Origin: Crotophaga sulcirostris
Lineage: Eukaryota; Chordata; Aves; Cuculiformes; Crotophagidae
Direction: 5' to 3'
NCBI GenBank assembly: GCA_013397455.1
Contig: VYZB01000276.1
Location: 580,461 to 644,460 of the forward strand
Length of the DNA stretch: 64,000 nt
The position numbers and the translations under genes are program-made. Positions 24,401 through 39,400 of the stretch are shown here, in pieces (within the stretch, counting starts at the first letter, position 1; each line of letters begins with the position of its first letter). The notes beneath the pieces were generated by a model. The model made no database searches, had not been told where the DNA came from, and worked only from the letters and a program-made list of their open reading frames with translations.

Positions 24401-27400
24401 CAGCACAGAAGGGAGGTACTGGTAATTCTCTGTCACAATGAGTGGAAGGTCTGCCTGGCGTGAGCATCAGGGTTTTCCTCCAGCTACACTTGCATTCCTG
24501 CACACAGAATTTTATACAGTAAACGAATGAAAAGCTTTGTGCAGAGGGAGCAGAGGGAAATAACAACCCATGCCTGTTTAATCCCAAATAAGTGGCCTTT
24601 GAAATGGAATACTGGCACAGCACAACACGGGGAGGAGTTCTTTAGCACTTTTTGCCTTGTACACGAGTGGTCTTCTGGGTGCAAAGAAGACAATTTTGAC
24701 AATTAAAAACTGAAGTAGTCATTAGTAATGATTAGCAGAAAGATGGTAGGGGAGTCATAACTCCTTTTCCAGATCTGCTTTTGCTAGATTAAACGATACT
24801 GTTTGATGAAGAGACTACATTATTACATATTGATGAAAATAATAACATATATGAGTGACAATAGAAGGCAGGAAAACTTAAAAGAAAATTCTGCGAAGTC
24901 TTTGAAAGGAAATTCAAGAGAAAAAAGTGGAACCACAACTATAAAAACAAAAATATTCCAAGTAATTTAAAAGCTTTATGTCTGCCAGATTCCATGAGCA
25001 TAAGGCTCTGTAATTCTTATGTGCTAGAGTCTATGAGTACTGGTAAAAATATTTTAGGAATGTCAGTATTTGCTGACTGTAGCACTAATAAAGGTAAACT
25101 ACATATGTAAATGAACCTGCATAGCATATGGGGTCCTTACTGCAGAGTACAGGTGCTGTAGGGGCATAGTGTTACTGAAAATCATTGTGTTACCAACTGC
25201 AAAGAGTATCCTAAAGACAAGGTGGATGCAGGGGGTGTGTGTGCATAATGTTAAGCCTTTTGAAGGACACAGGTTTCTGGGTTTTTTTTTCTAAGTACTA
25301 GAAGTTGCTGAAAATGAGTACTAAAATGTACTGAATGGTGGAGTTCTTTGGCCTTTTGTTATTCCAAAACTTGTTTTTCACTTGAATAATTGTTTTTGAT
25401 TATTATATTACTTGTAATGCTTAATTGCAGCAGAAACTGGAAGGAATGTTAAATTGGTTAGATTTTGTTTCAATGCCTCAAGAAAAGGCATTAGAACACA
25501 ATCTCCATAACAGCAGAGAGCTGCCAGTTAGTCCACTGTAAGGTAAACCAACTTTGTGTGCCTAGGCAGTATCCAGTTGTAGTTACCATCATGCATCATA
25601 AACTAGTCTGACTAAACTGCAGGTGTCATCTAGTATCGTAACACATCTGGTTTAGAGTAGGAGTATTAATGAAATCATTTTAACTACCTTACTTAGAAAC
25701 CATTTAAAGAGGGTGAGGCAGCAAAGTAAAAGCCATTGGTTACAATTACTGCCGTTTTAAACTTTTTTCCATTAATATTTCTTTTATTGTGAGTAAATGT
25801 TATTCATATGGACAAGCCTCCTCTATTGAGCTAAGGTATAGAAGGAAATACCGGGTTGTTTTGGTTTGTATTTTGTATTTTCCTTTGTAGGTCAGAGGTG
25901 TCACTGGGAGATGTCTCTACGGGCTCCCTGCAGGGGACTGTCGTGGCTGGTCAGTGTGACTGCAGTGAGAGTGCTGGGTGTGAGTGCTGGGTGCCTTCTC
26001 CGAATCTCAACTGCACTTACATCATGTGGCTGAGGGTGGTGACTGCAGTAACATCTCTGTGGTCACCTTTGATGTCAGTCAAGCCCATAGACATAGGTAA
26101 GCATGACCTACATTTCAAACTTTTTTTTTAAGGGAGAAAAGCAGCAGGATGTCTCTTCTGGAGAACGAGAGCACAGACAGAACAGGAAAAGGCTTCCTGG
26201 TGCTGTCTCACTTGCTCAGGGTGGTGCTGTACACGTTTCTTAGCCCCTAATGCCTGTCTGGGCAATAGTACAAAACCATCCTGAGCAGAGGCCAGGCTGT
26301 CAACATACTTGAGCTTTCATTTCTAATCAGGACCGCTCTGTGCCTAAGTCTGGAGCAGCAGTGGAGCTTATTTGTCTGCGATACTGAGAACTTAATTTAA
26401 AAGGTGTGTGTGTGAGGGGAAAGCTGTTCCTAAAGTTACTTAGCAAATAAAACTACTCTTCTCTCAAGCAGCTCTGTTGTCCTGATGCTTTCTTACTTAC
26501 ACGTACAGTTCCAGCATTTTCTGAGTTGGAAAATATTCCTCTGTATTTAATCAAGTTAAAACTGTGTTGACAGTATAAATTTAATATATGTTGCTGTCCA
26601 ATATGCACAGTTATTGCAGATCTTGGCGCATTTCAAAAAGGCAGCAACTCTGTCAGCTGTGGTGGAAAAAAAAAAAAGAAGTTTTATAAACCTCTTTCTA
26701 ACTGATGTGCTTTGCAGACAGGATAAGTTAAAAGTCTCTGGGTGGGCTAGTTTTGAAGATGAGAGGTTGCATGTATCCTCATGCTGCTTTTAAAGTATGC
26801 AACAGGAAAAAATTAAAATTTCAGAGTTAAATCTGCCAGTGTCTAGAATTATATAATTAGTTTGTTCTGCTTAGTGAAGTATATTTTAAAACGCATGATA
26901 TTAGCATGTGTTCTACCAAGATTTAGCTCAATGAATAATTACTTTGAAGTTAAAACAATAAATACTTGTTTAATTTAAAGCTGTACTTGCTTATAGATGA
27001 TATGAGTGGAACAAGTGGCATCAGGAGAACAGACATAATTTGTATTGTAAGATTCGCAAAAGTGTTAGGTACAAGTTACTGACTTTTGTTTTGAAAGATA
27101 TACCTCCTCCCAAATCACTTATTCCTGCTGGTCTTCATTAAGTTTATTACTTTGAGATGGTGTATATAAGTAATAACAAAATAAAATCTGACTCAGTGTG
27201 GTAACTTTATACTGAAAATAACAGCAGGTTTTTGGTAAATTGAGTGGGATTCCAGTAATACTGCTTAAATGAGGCACCTTGAAGAGCTGAGAGATCAATG
27301 AAGGCCATTTTGTATTTGATTTGGTATTGGTAGAGGCAGCCTCCTACTTGAGCAGACTCCAGTTTTTAGCAGGATACTACTCTTGCATGGGAGAAACTCA

Positions 27401-30400
27401 GAGTGGTAAACGATGACAAGGTCAACCAAAAGACACTGTACTTACACGGTGATTTAAAACAGGTAGAAATAGGATCTAGGTTCCGTGCTTTTGTCCGAGG
27501 AAGAGTGCATGCAATCCTAATCATAATTCAAAGTTGCCCATCCATTTCCCTCTCCAGAGAGCGCTCTTCATCCTTGAGGGAAATTTCAGAAATGCTCCAT
27601 TTTTACTTTGCCCAAATGTGGGTCTCCTGGAGACCTTCTTTCTTAACCATAATCACTGTGGAAGGGATGGAAATGTTTAGAATGTGTACAATATGAAGAC
27701 ATTGTGTCCCATCTCTTAAGGAGCAGAGCAAATTGCTTTGCTCAGCAGTCCCATCCTTCTCAGCCCTCTTTTCAGCAAAACAGGTAAGTTAGTGCTTGGT
27801 TACTGGGAAGAGTCATGGCCCAACGCACAAAATTCATGTAGTTTTAAGGCAAACATTAGGTCAAACAGCATGTCCCGATAACTAACTATTACAGTGCCAG
27901 AGCGCACTTTTCCAGTGATACAGCACAGCATTACTCTATCATACAGCAGCTGTAGAGCAGCTCTTGAAAACTGGGTTTAAAGAAAAGGCATTAAAGAGAC
28001 CAGTAAAAACCCTTTACTGCCAGCAGTCATAGGCAATAAGATTAGCGATAAACTTGTCAATCCATTTGTCCGCAGTAAAGCCTGAACCTCCTCTGAACCT
28101 GCATCTGGAAATGACAGAGAAAGGTCAAGTAAAGATCTGCTGGTCTGACCCTGTGCTGATACCATACCAACTTCAGTATGAAGTGAAGATATCTGCAAAT
28201 TCAGGTCAAAATGGTTGGCAGGTGAGTCAGCTCTGCTCACTTTGTTTTATGATGAATTGGTGCAGGTTGTTGGGTCTCTTCCAGAGCCCAGGGTTTCTTA
28301 CCACCCTGCTTGTCCTTGGACAGTGGCTCTGGTGGGTTGAGCAGCATGGCTGGTCTGGTGGAGCCGGGCATGGCACCCTGGTTTCTCTTGAGCTGGTGTG
28401 TCCAGTAGACTCTGGTGAACATCAGCAGAATGTGGTAAAGCTGGCAAGCTGGACTTTGCCTCTGTTGCATGAGGAGAGCCCCTACACAATAATGAAAGAC
28501 CCGTTTCCTGTTGGGTTTTACAAACAAACTAGGATCTTTCGTTTTGGATGAAATGCTGGATTCTGTGAAGTCTAAAGGCAAAGCTCTCTCTTTTCAGCAA
28601 ACCCCAAATTCCATAATACATGCATATATGCTTAATATTTATGGCTTTTATTAGTGAATTGCTTTTTCTGTTGCTACCACACAACTGTCTCTGGACTAAA
28701 ATGAAGCTGTTAATTAGCAGTCCATAAGGAAATGACATGTTTTCCACAGAGGTATGCAACCTCTGCCACATTCAAATTCACGGTAAAGTTAAAGAACAAA
28801 GCTTTTTTTACCCAACTTGTTACCTAATAACTACTCTCTAGAGTATTTGTTTTCATTCCCTTGTCTTTTTCTTTTTTTACTGTGTCATTATACAACAATG
28901 TTGGTTTCTGATAATCTGACAAGATGGTTCAAGTTGCTCTAGAAACCTCACTGACCATAGACAATACACTACTTGAGTCTTCACGCTTTATTCAAGTGCG
29001 GTGCAGGAATCGTCATGGTCCAGGGTTCTGGAGTGACTGGAGCACACCATATAATCTCACCTGGAGAGGTAGGTCGTGTGTTGTCATGTGCAGGGAATAG
29101 TCTTGTGGAACAGAAAAGATTTCCCAGTTTGGTTTGTTTTGTGGAATGAGTATTTGAGACCGTGTGCTATCATGGGAGTACGGTATGTGTGACTTGGGCT
29201 GATAAAATCTGTGGAAGTTCTTTCCTTTTCTGCTTCTCTTCCTGCATGGGTTTGCCTGAGATCCTGCTCTTTCCTTTGTACAAGACTTGCATAGAAAGAG
29301 TTCTGGACTAATGCATGTGGACTGCATAGTCAGCTCCATGACACCTCCTTGTCTGGCCTTGTTGCTTGCTCACCAAGCGCCTGTTTAGGCCAAAAAAAAG
29401 CTCTTTTTCTAAGAATTCCTTCATTTCAAAAGACAATTAACAGTGTTTAACCTTTACTCAATGCAAGATTTTTTTCCTAATGCTTTCTCTAACTTTTAGA
29501 GAAAAGGGTTGATCTGGGGCGAGCTGTTCCTTTTCAGCAGGTGTATAACACCTGTAGCTTCCCTGAGTACCTGACTGATTAAGGCTGAGCTTATGCATGT
29601 TCACATGCTTTGCAAATTTAGTGTCTTTATGCCTAGGTGGATTACTTTCTGTATCACAGCTACCATTTGATATTAACTACACTGCTGAGACTGTAAAACA
29701 AGTTTTTGTGACATTAATTTCCTGCTGACTTCAATAGGACTAGGATTAGTAACTACTGGAAAGCCTGACTGATTGATTGGTTGATTTTCAGTCCTCTCTC
29801 CCCCAGTTCTCTGTTTTCCAGGATTACAGCAATGCTTCAGTTAATGTATGATTTCAGCATCCTTGCAGAGTTCAAAGAGGTGGAAATTTTTCTTTTCCAA
29901 ACCCAAGCATTGATTTTGTCTTATTCAGATCTGCTCTCACTTTCACCTGAGGACAGTTTTAGGATTTTAAAATTTGTGCTGTGTTTGTGAGACGAGTTAC
30001 AGAAACTAACCCTTTCTAGGTTGCAAGGACTTGTTGCAGTGTTTAAATAAGATGACCTTTAAAAAGTGGGCTTTTAAATGTGTCAATGTTAATCTAGTTT
30101 CCCTAGATTTAATTTACAGGAACCCACATGATTCCATGTTTCCCTTGTGCTGCTGTGTATTGTTTTCACTCTACCGTCCAGTGATTTTCTGTTCGTTTAA
30201 TTCCTCTTTACCTGGGGATATTATTTTTATCAGAATTTACAAACATCACTTATGGGGGGAGACAGTCAAAGGCTCATTTCTGCTGCTCTCCTCTTTATTT
30301 GTTAATAGTAATTAAGTAGTAGAAAATTTAGAAATAGAACTGGATTATAATAACAATAATTTTCTATTGATACGTGCTTTTATGGGTTTTTTTCAGATTC

Positions 30401-33400
30401 TTATCTAAATTGATTTATTTTCCTTTTTTTTTTTCTCCCTTCTGTGCAGCTGAAGTCCTGTACTTCCCTCCAAAGATACTGACCAGTGTTGGTTCTAACA
30501 TTTCCTTTCATTGCATCTACAAAAACAAAACCAATATTGTAGAGTCCCAGAAGATTGTTTGGTGGCTGAATTTAGCAGAAGAAATCCCAGAAAGTCAGTA
30601 TACGCTTGTGAATGATCGTGTAAGCAAAGTTACTCTTTTCAACTTGAAAGCAACAAAACCTAGAGGAGGTTTCTTCTATAACGCATTTTACTGTTGTCAT
30701 CAAAATAGGGAATGTCATCATAGATACGCTGAATTATATGTAGTAGGTAAGACTCCAGATGATTTTGAATTATAATTTTGGGACATTTTAATAGTAAGGT
30801 CAGAATATTTCTATTTTAAACTCCAGTTAGATTTTATGGAGCAGTTATGACTTGTAATGCATGTTTTTTGTATAGCTACCTCTTATTAATAAACTTTCTA
30901 TGTGTTTTAATTAGATGTGAATATCAGTATCACATGTGAAACGGATGGGTACTTAACTAAAATGACCTGCAGATGGTCTGCAAACCAAAACACACTGCTC
31001 CCAGGGAGTTCCTTGCAGTTAAGATACTACAGGTATGCCTAGATTTTAATGCACTCTGTTTGGAACACCTTACTGTGAAAATACTACTACAGCAAAGAAT
31101 TCTGAATAGATGTAATTACAAATAGATTTTTTTCATGGAGGACCACGGGAATGTGTTTACGTCTAAAAAGTTGAAGTATAAGATGTTTAAAGATTTATAG
31201 ATACGAAAACACCAGTATCATTTGCATAACATTCTGTTGCATATTGGGAATGAAAAAAAACCAAAAACAAAAAGAACTTTACTGTTTTCAAGCTTGAAAA
31301 CAAATTAAATAGTCAGTTTTTATAATTGCCCAAGCTTGATAGTAAGAGGCACCGTAAGTATTTTGGAGTTACTAGTATCTGCTTAGAGATAGGCAAGTCC
31401 TCATGACCAAACTGGAATTTAGATGTGTTGCATTGACATCAGACTAGTCAGGTTTGCCAGGAGCACGCGGCTATTCTTCTTACTTACTGATGCAATTCCA
31501 TCTTACAGATGAAGTTCAACACTCTGCAGTAATGTGGTGTGATAGCTTGGCTGTTGGTGTTTTGCTTTGGTTGGATTGTTACTACGTCTTCCTCTATAGT
31601 CAGTGCTGCCAACAGAAACAGCACAGAAATGATTACACTGTAAAAACAGAGAATGCCAAGCTAAACCTTGAAGCACATGACACCAGTTTGATCAGTATTA
31701 GTTATGTTGGCAGGCAGAGGAGAGGTTCAGCTAAGTGCAACTTTCGTGGTTCGACTGAATAACTTACAGTCTATCTGGCCACTCTCATCACGAAGTCCAA
31801 GCTGTGCATGAGCTTAGGAGAAGTTAGGAGAAATCTTAAAACTTTCCTTTCCTTCACCGATAAGATGGCCAGTGCCCTTTTATCCAGAGTTCAGCTCTCC
31901 TCTCTTCTGTTGCCAGATGCGATACTGACGGTATGTGGGGTTTTAATACCACCTTCTAGAATTGATATTTTTATGGGATTTATATCTCCTGGACACTTCA
32001 CTGTACATGTCTGAGTAGTCCACATGACACCTTTTCCCTGGACGCCTGCTGGTATTTTGAAAGTTGTATTCCTGGCTGGAGAAAATTCTTGGCTAGAGAT
32101 CTGCCTTGCTGTGTTTATTGCTAATACATACCACTCTACTAATGTGATTTATAAGTATTTGGAGTCGTGTGCTCTTGTCGTATTTGTTTCTTCCTGTTGT
32201 TAATCTCTTATCAAAAGATTTTGCACTCAGGAGAGCTTTCATGTCCTGGTTTTTTCATGCCAAAGCTTTGAGAAGTAACACTGCACTGTTTTTTATCCAT
32301 TTAGTGCAGGTTCACATTCAAGATTGGTCCAAATAATTATCAGAAAACCCAGATGGTTCCAGTGACACCATTTATTTTAATTGCCTTGAAAGTTTTATCT
32401 TACTGATGCCATGAGCAATTTATAGTTGCAATGAATATATATATATATTTTTCTCTTTTAAGGAGCCGCATTTATTGTTCTGATTTTCCGAGTACTTCTC
32501 CAAAATCAGAGGTGAAAGAATGCCTTTTACAGAAGAATCACTCTTATGAGTGCACATTTCAACCTATTTTTCTTTTATCCGGATATACCATGTGGATAGA
32601 GTTTAAGCACTTACTGGGAATACTTGAATCCTCACCAACTTGTGTCGTTCCAGCAGATGTGGGTAGGTCAAGATTTGTGCACATCTTTCTTCACTTGTGT
32701 CCCTGGATTTCATTCCTTATTTGATGTAGGTAAAGTACTTCTTCAGAGTGTTTTAAATAAATTAGATTGTGGAAAGAACATAAAACCATAAGGGCTTTAG
32801 AATTGTCTTTTAAAAGACATTGAATTAAGTGTTATTTCCATACATTTTGCTTGGCACAGGAGCAGGTTGTAACTGCAGCTGATACCAATAAAATGAAACA
32901 TCTAGTTTTGCATGCTCATCCTCTGAGGTGTTTTGCGAAGACACCTACAAAAATACAAGTGTATTTAAAAAGGCAGTCTCATTTTTAAGGTTCTTGATTA
33001 TCTAACTTTTCTCAAGTCTTCAATTAGTTGTTAAGTTTGTATTTGGTACAGTGAAGCACTATATGTATTGCTTACATAGTTATATTCATTAAAATCATGG
33101 GGACTGTTCATGCTCTTGCGTGCTTTTGCAAAGTTTCTTTTGTGACACTGAGCATTTTCTTAAGTTTCTATAAAAGCAAGTGGCAGGAACTGTGTTTGAG
33201 TATTTTCAAACACTGCAAAATGTGCAAAACTCATCTTTTTGTCTGGTTTGTGACTCAGTGTTCACTGGACTCTGTGTTTTTGGGCACAAAAGTGAACATG
33301 TAGAGAGCAAATGTGTCAGTGAGACCACAGAAGTGCTACATGCAGTAAAGTAGAATAATAAAATATGTCTATTAGGTGTGTGGGAAGCATGCAGACAAAG

Positions 33401-36400
33401 AACATAAATTAAAACCAAACCATCCTTTGCATTTCCAAATTTAAATAGAGTAAGCAAAAATGAATGTCACAGGAAGGAAAACCAAAGCTCAGTGCATGAC
33501 AGCTGAGTGGGGTATGGGAATTATTATTTCTGTTAATTTGGTGGCCTTGTGGTTTTCAAGATTGCTCCTGTCTAGTTCAAAGAGGGCTGTTTGTGCCTTT
33601 TTGACAAGCAAGTTTGCTGATTATCAGAGAACTGTCGGGAGCCTTGGGCGTCGGAAAGGCGTGAGGGATGGCAGGTGGAGATCCTGCACTGCTGGGGTTT
33701 AGACAGTTTGCCAAGAGGATCTGGCACCTTGTCAGCATGGCAGCTGTAGTGTTAGTCTGCGTTGGGCACGTCCCTGCTCTCTGTTGACTGTGCTCTTTTG
33801 GGGAAAGTGGTGGCTTTATATGATGCTGCCCAGTGAGGAATTCTAGCAGAACTTTAGGAGTCTGGTCTATTAAAGTCATCACTCTAACTAAAAAGCACTG
33901 AGAAGAGTTGATATACACTGGCTGAAAGGTGTTCTGTATCATAGGAAACCAAAACATACTCGTTTTAGCACTGCCCAGAATTTAAAGAGTACTTCATGTG
34001 GGTTTTTTGTTTGTTTTTTTTCCTCACTTACCATCTGATTAGTCAAAACAAGTTTATTTTAGCTTAACTTTGTTAGCAAACTAGGGCTTTGTGACATTAG
34101 CGTTCAGTCTGCTGAAGAAGCTCAGTTTTGGTGGAATTTCCTATTAGTAAAATAAAAACTTCACATGATATTTCTATGGATCATTGCATAATGTCTGTCA
34201 CTGACCCTTATAGGAGTTGCCTTTCTGGGCCATGTACTTTATTTTTCACTACTTTCTACAGTGGTGCACCCCATTGGTGCCAGGCTACATCTTTTGCTGT
34301 TTGTACCTGGGCAGGTACCAGGTGCTGGCACCAATAGAAGCTATGGTGCTTTAGGTTAAGATAAAATGTACTGAAACTTGTCCATGTTTTGGTTTTTTTT
34401 TAAATTAAATGTTTATAAAAACAATGTTTAGTAAGAAACTGATTTTGATATTTCAACTGAAGATTTTTTTTTTTGGTGATTTTAGTTTGAGTGAGAAGGG
34501 GAATTGATTTACCAGTCTACAACACTTTTGTCTGAATGGGCCAGCCAGCCTAAATTGGTGAATTGTTGTGTTTGCATTATAGTCCAACTTTACTTGGAAT
34601 AACAATGTGTTATCTGCCACCCTCAGGAGAGAAGAAAGCAAACCATGGTGATTTGATTTAATGAGAAATGTCAGTGCAGACATTATAGTCGCTTTTTTTC
34701 TTTCAATTTTTTAGTGAAGCCACTGCCTCCCTCCAACATTAAAGCAGAAATCACCAGGAATGTTGGGCTGTTGAATGTCAGCTGGACAAACCCAATATTT
34801 ACAAATGATGATCTTAAATTTCAGATTCGGTATGCTGTGAACAGGGAAGAAATTACATGGGAGGTACTGTTTTCTTTTAATCTAGACTGAAACATGAATT
34901 GTTGCAGTGTTGGCATTTAGTGTGTTAGCTGGTTTTTATGGAATTTGTGGCATGTAATGAATCACAGTTATAAGCATTTGCATTACCTAGCAAAGGAGTA
35001 TTACCGATTAGGCCACTTTCTCACTGGATTCATTTTCAGGAATTCTGACTTTAACTTGCCTAAACAGCCTTTTCTTCTTATTCTATTTTGACTTCTGTTT
35101 CAGCTTTATGAAGTTGCAAATGCACCAAGATCAGCTGTGATAGAAGTTCAGAAGTTTTGTGTTGAGTATGTTGTTCAGATCCGGTGCAGAGAGCGGGATG
35201 GGTCAGGTTACTGGAGCGACTGGAGCAGCTCAGCCTATGCCCTTGTAAGAGATATCAAAGGTGCGTGTGCTTTCAGAGAGTGCTCTGATGTCTGTCCAGT
35301 TTCAGACTGTGGTGTGATCCTGTTCTTCCCCAACAACTTGCAGCTCCCTTGCAAGGCCCTGAATTTTGGAGAATTGTTGTTGAAGATCCAGCAAGGAGGC
35401 AGAAGAATGTTACGCTCCTGTGGAAGGTGAGAACAATTACATTTTGGTCTGCCACTTTCAACCAAAAACCATTGGTTAAATTGCCAAAATGGGAGTGTGA
35501 TAAGCACATGCAGTCTTGTGGGGCAAACTTGCTTATGGGACTTCTTATCCAAGGCACTTGAGATAGGACTTCTTTTGTGGTACTGCCTCTGGCTGGGCTA
35601 ATACTAGAGGCAAGAAGAGGTTGCTGCTGAATATTAATTACCATAGTGTGATACAAGGTGAGATGGTTCTGCCCACTTTGCTCAGTCAGCCTGTCTTGTG
35701 CTTTACTCTGTTCCCTTGCTGTTACTTTCCACTGTTTCTGTTTTTATTCTCAGTAATCTTTCCTGCAGCTGGCTGGCACACGTCAAGCTGGTTTTGTACC
35801 CTAATCATTGCCAAGTTTATAGTAATGTAGTAGCACAAAAACTTTCCTAGTGCTGTGTGGTTACTCTAGGTGGTTGAGAGGTGGGTGAGGCTCAGCACGT
35901 ATGTACACTGGCAGCAGGCATATTTCCAGGCTTGGGAAGCTCACAGGCCAGCCTTCTGAAGTGAGCTGATTTTTGCACAGTGGACCTGAGGTTTTAGTCA
36001 AATTGTTCTTCTATAGGCCCAGTTGCATGCTCCACAGCCATGTTGAACTGTGTGTGGGATTCATCACAGCTGCATGGAACATCCCATTATTTCTGAAGTC
36101 TTATTATATTTCTCACTACTTCAGGAGAACCCTCAGATCTTTGGGCAGGCTGCAAGCCTCCTTGCCTTAATGCAGAGACCAGACATGATGTCTAAGTTGT
36201 ACTGATGCAGCTGAAGTGTCAATGCTGTATTGTTATCATGTTCACGTCACTCTGCACGTCCATTGTCAGTTATAAAAATGCTATGAAACAGAGACTTAAA
36301 TTGCAATTTGTTCTAATGCTCAGAATAAAGAATAAAATGAAATGGGAAAAATTGTGAGTTGAGAGATGCAGTCCTCAGCTGCCAGGTTCTGCTACCCAAG

Positions 36401-39400
36401 GTCTCTGAGCAGAATGTGCCACTGACTCTGGACAGCTGCCTGTGTAAACACCGCTGCAACTGCTTGTAAACTGGGCAAAGCTACGCTTAAAAGGTTATTG
36501 CAGGGCAGAGTGCATCAGTGAGTGCCTACTTCTGTTTGCCCATGTTTAGCATGCAGTCAGTCATCCGTTCTGGTTTATCAATCCTGAAAGGTGCTAGCAT
36601 AAACCAGGGAGATACTACAGGAGTCAAAGTTTTGTATTGTCCCTCCTACCCTCCCTTCACTGGAAAGATAGCAAGTAGGTGTGCCAGGTCCCAGTGAAAG
36701 AGTCAGAAGGAATTGTGTTTAGACTGCAGTGCCTTTGCTAAAAGGACAGTAGCCAGTCCGTAGAGCACCTTTACTCCGTCCTGTTTTCTTAAAATTGCAA
36801 CAGTGCCTTCTGTCCAAATAACATTTACTTTTGAAATCAAAGATTGGGAAATTAATTAATGCCAATGTTTGCTGCAGCCGCTGATGAAGAATCACTCATT
36901 GTGCAGTGTGAGCCAATACGTTATAAAGCATCAGACATCAGGAAACTCCACGTGGTCAGAATATGTTGCTAATGGCACTACTTGTTCTTTTCCATGGACT
37001 GAACACACACATACCGTCACAGTTTTAGCCATGAATTCAATTGGAGTTTCTTCAATTAATTTTAATTTAACTCTATCAGAGCGAATGAGCACAGGTAAGA
37101 ACACCAATTAGTAACCATTTTGAGATGTGGAAAATGCTAGGTATTCTTGTGATGCTTTTGGACAAAGCTTTTTTGTAATAAAATTCCCTTTGTTAGAATA
37201 AAAATGTTTTATGATGATACATTCAGCTGGATATGGGAAACAGATTCTGCATCTCACCGACAGAGCTATTTGAAAAATGAAATTTCCATCGCGTGAAAAT
37301 CTTAATGATCTTTGGCTTGGGAAGAGAGTTATGTTTCACTGGGCTGTCTTCCCTCCACTAATGGAATATAAAGTAATTAATTGAAATAAAAATAAAGTTT
37401 TACTGTAGAGCTGATCATTCATCTACTTTGTCTTTGGAACACCCAGAATTCCTGCTAGGGAATGTTTTGTTGTTTCCAAAATGAAGCATGGTCTAGTTGC
37501 TCTGGCTGATGACCTGACGAGCTGCCAGGGTACATAGTTTTCAGAGGTTTGGCTTTACTTTCTAAGCAGCCTCATCATTGATTTGGCTGCACTCTCCTTT
37601 ATTAATAAAATAAAGGCTATTGCTTTTGAGTGTTTCCGTTGTGTAACATTCACATGCAGATACATGCTGTGGGAAACATTACTGCAGTCTGCTTGTAGAA
37701 CTTCACTGCTTTAGTTTTAAAAGCATTTTTACGGATAAAATCCTTTCTGATATTGTGTGTTAGTGTATTCTGGAAACCTAGTGGTTGGGAGCAGATGTAA
37801 TGGGAAGCACTTGTCTGCCTGGATTCTGATCTTGGTGTATTACTTAGAGAGATTTAATGGGATTTAGCTTACAGGCTCTCTGTGAGTGCTTTACTAGTTA
37901 AATGTTGACAGTTGAGTTGCTGTTGATCATTTTTTGGCTGAGGAGTGGTAATTAAAAAGGCACGCAGGGAAATCATGATACTTTTCTGATCTCTGGTAAG
38001 AAACTTGATCCACTTAGTGTTTGAAATAGTCAGTTTATTCAAGCTTTGCTGGCTTAAAGAGAAATATGTTCGTTTATGTGAACTAAAGATCAGGCTTTAC
38101 TATATAGAAGATGATAAGTAAACAAGTGAAAGATAAAGTGCTGAAACCATAGCAGTAATTTGGGTGCCTGTGGTTTATAGCAGACACCTCTCCAGCTAAC
38201 CCAGCTCTTATCTCACCTCTGTTTGAGCTCATGTAATTCATGGCTGTTTTTCTTCTTGTTCTACCAGTGAATGTTCTGCAGTCGCTTAGTGCTTACCCAG
38301 TGAACAGCACTTGCGTTATTTTGGTTTGGACGCTTTCACCTCAGATCTATACAATAACATCTTTTATTATTGAATGGAAGAACCTTGACAAAGAAGAGGA
38401 GATGAAATGGGTGCGAGTTCCTCCAAATATTAGTAAATATTATCTTTATGGTGAGTGTGCATTTGAAAATATAATACTAATTGTTATGGGACAGAAAATG
38501 TAGCGTTACTCAGCTCTCAGATTCCTTTTTCCCCTTCTCTCTGTTTCTTTCTTATTATTAGAGATCTGACTGTAAAGGACCGATTGTTTCCTTAATAATT
38601 AGATTGACAAAGAATGAAGCTCAGGAGTCTATTCATTTTTTGTCAACACAATAAAATTAGTTCTCGAATATTGATGACAGCAGCTAATTACCTAAGTTAA
38701 TATGTGCATTACATTTGCATTTTGGCTTTAATCTTAGAAATTTTTACAGTAACTTCATAAAGGTGTTAATTCTGTGACAGAATAATGCTAAATTATCCAG
38801 CATTAGTTTAAAGTTTTAGTCTTCTGACATTGAAGTATGTATCTATAACAAATGGCTTTCATTTTTCCACTCTCTGGGTTGATCTGAACTCTGATATGTG
38901 ACCGTACCCTCTGTGGGTGTAATTGTTTAAAAATAGGATGGTAGTTTTGATTCAAAAGGCTGATTTCCTCTTTCTAGATCACTTTATTCTGATTGAGAAG
39001 TACCAGTTCAGCCTGTACCCTGTGTTTGCTGGAGGAGTTGGCAAATCCAGAACAACAGATCAGTTTACCAAAGGTGACCTATAGGATCTTTCTCCATGTT
39101 GTTTATGAAATAGGAGCTTGTAAAAGTAAACTTTAAATGTGGGAGAAGTCTGTATCTTCAGACAAAAAGGTCAGTAATAAAGTAATTGTAATAAAACTAT
39201 CCCATGATAATGGGATGGCCTACATGGCACCATGCTTGCCGATGTTAGATGGAAGTCACCTTTCTCAAAGAGGGGTCTTTGTTCATGAGCTACTGGGGCT
39301 CCTTGACAGGGCTTTAAACTAGACTTGAAGAGGGAAGGGGATAATCTCAGGCTTTCCTGCGACAAGCTCTGGGATGACACACCAAGGTCAGAGGGATTGG

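Noticed and set aside
25965..25996. 13-base repeat (gagtgctgggtgt) inside LEPR exon 4, suspected frameshifting duplication
   Set aside because: The translation across it aligns to the cysteine cluster of known LEPR without a gap, and both exon phases fit. The similarity is fortuitous.
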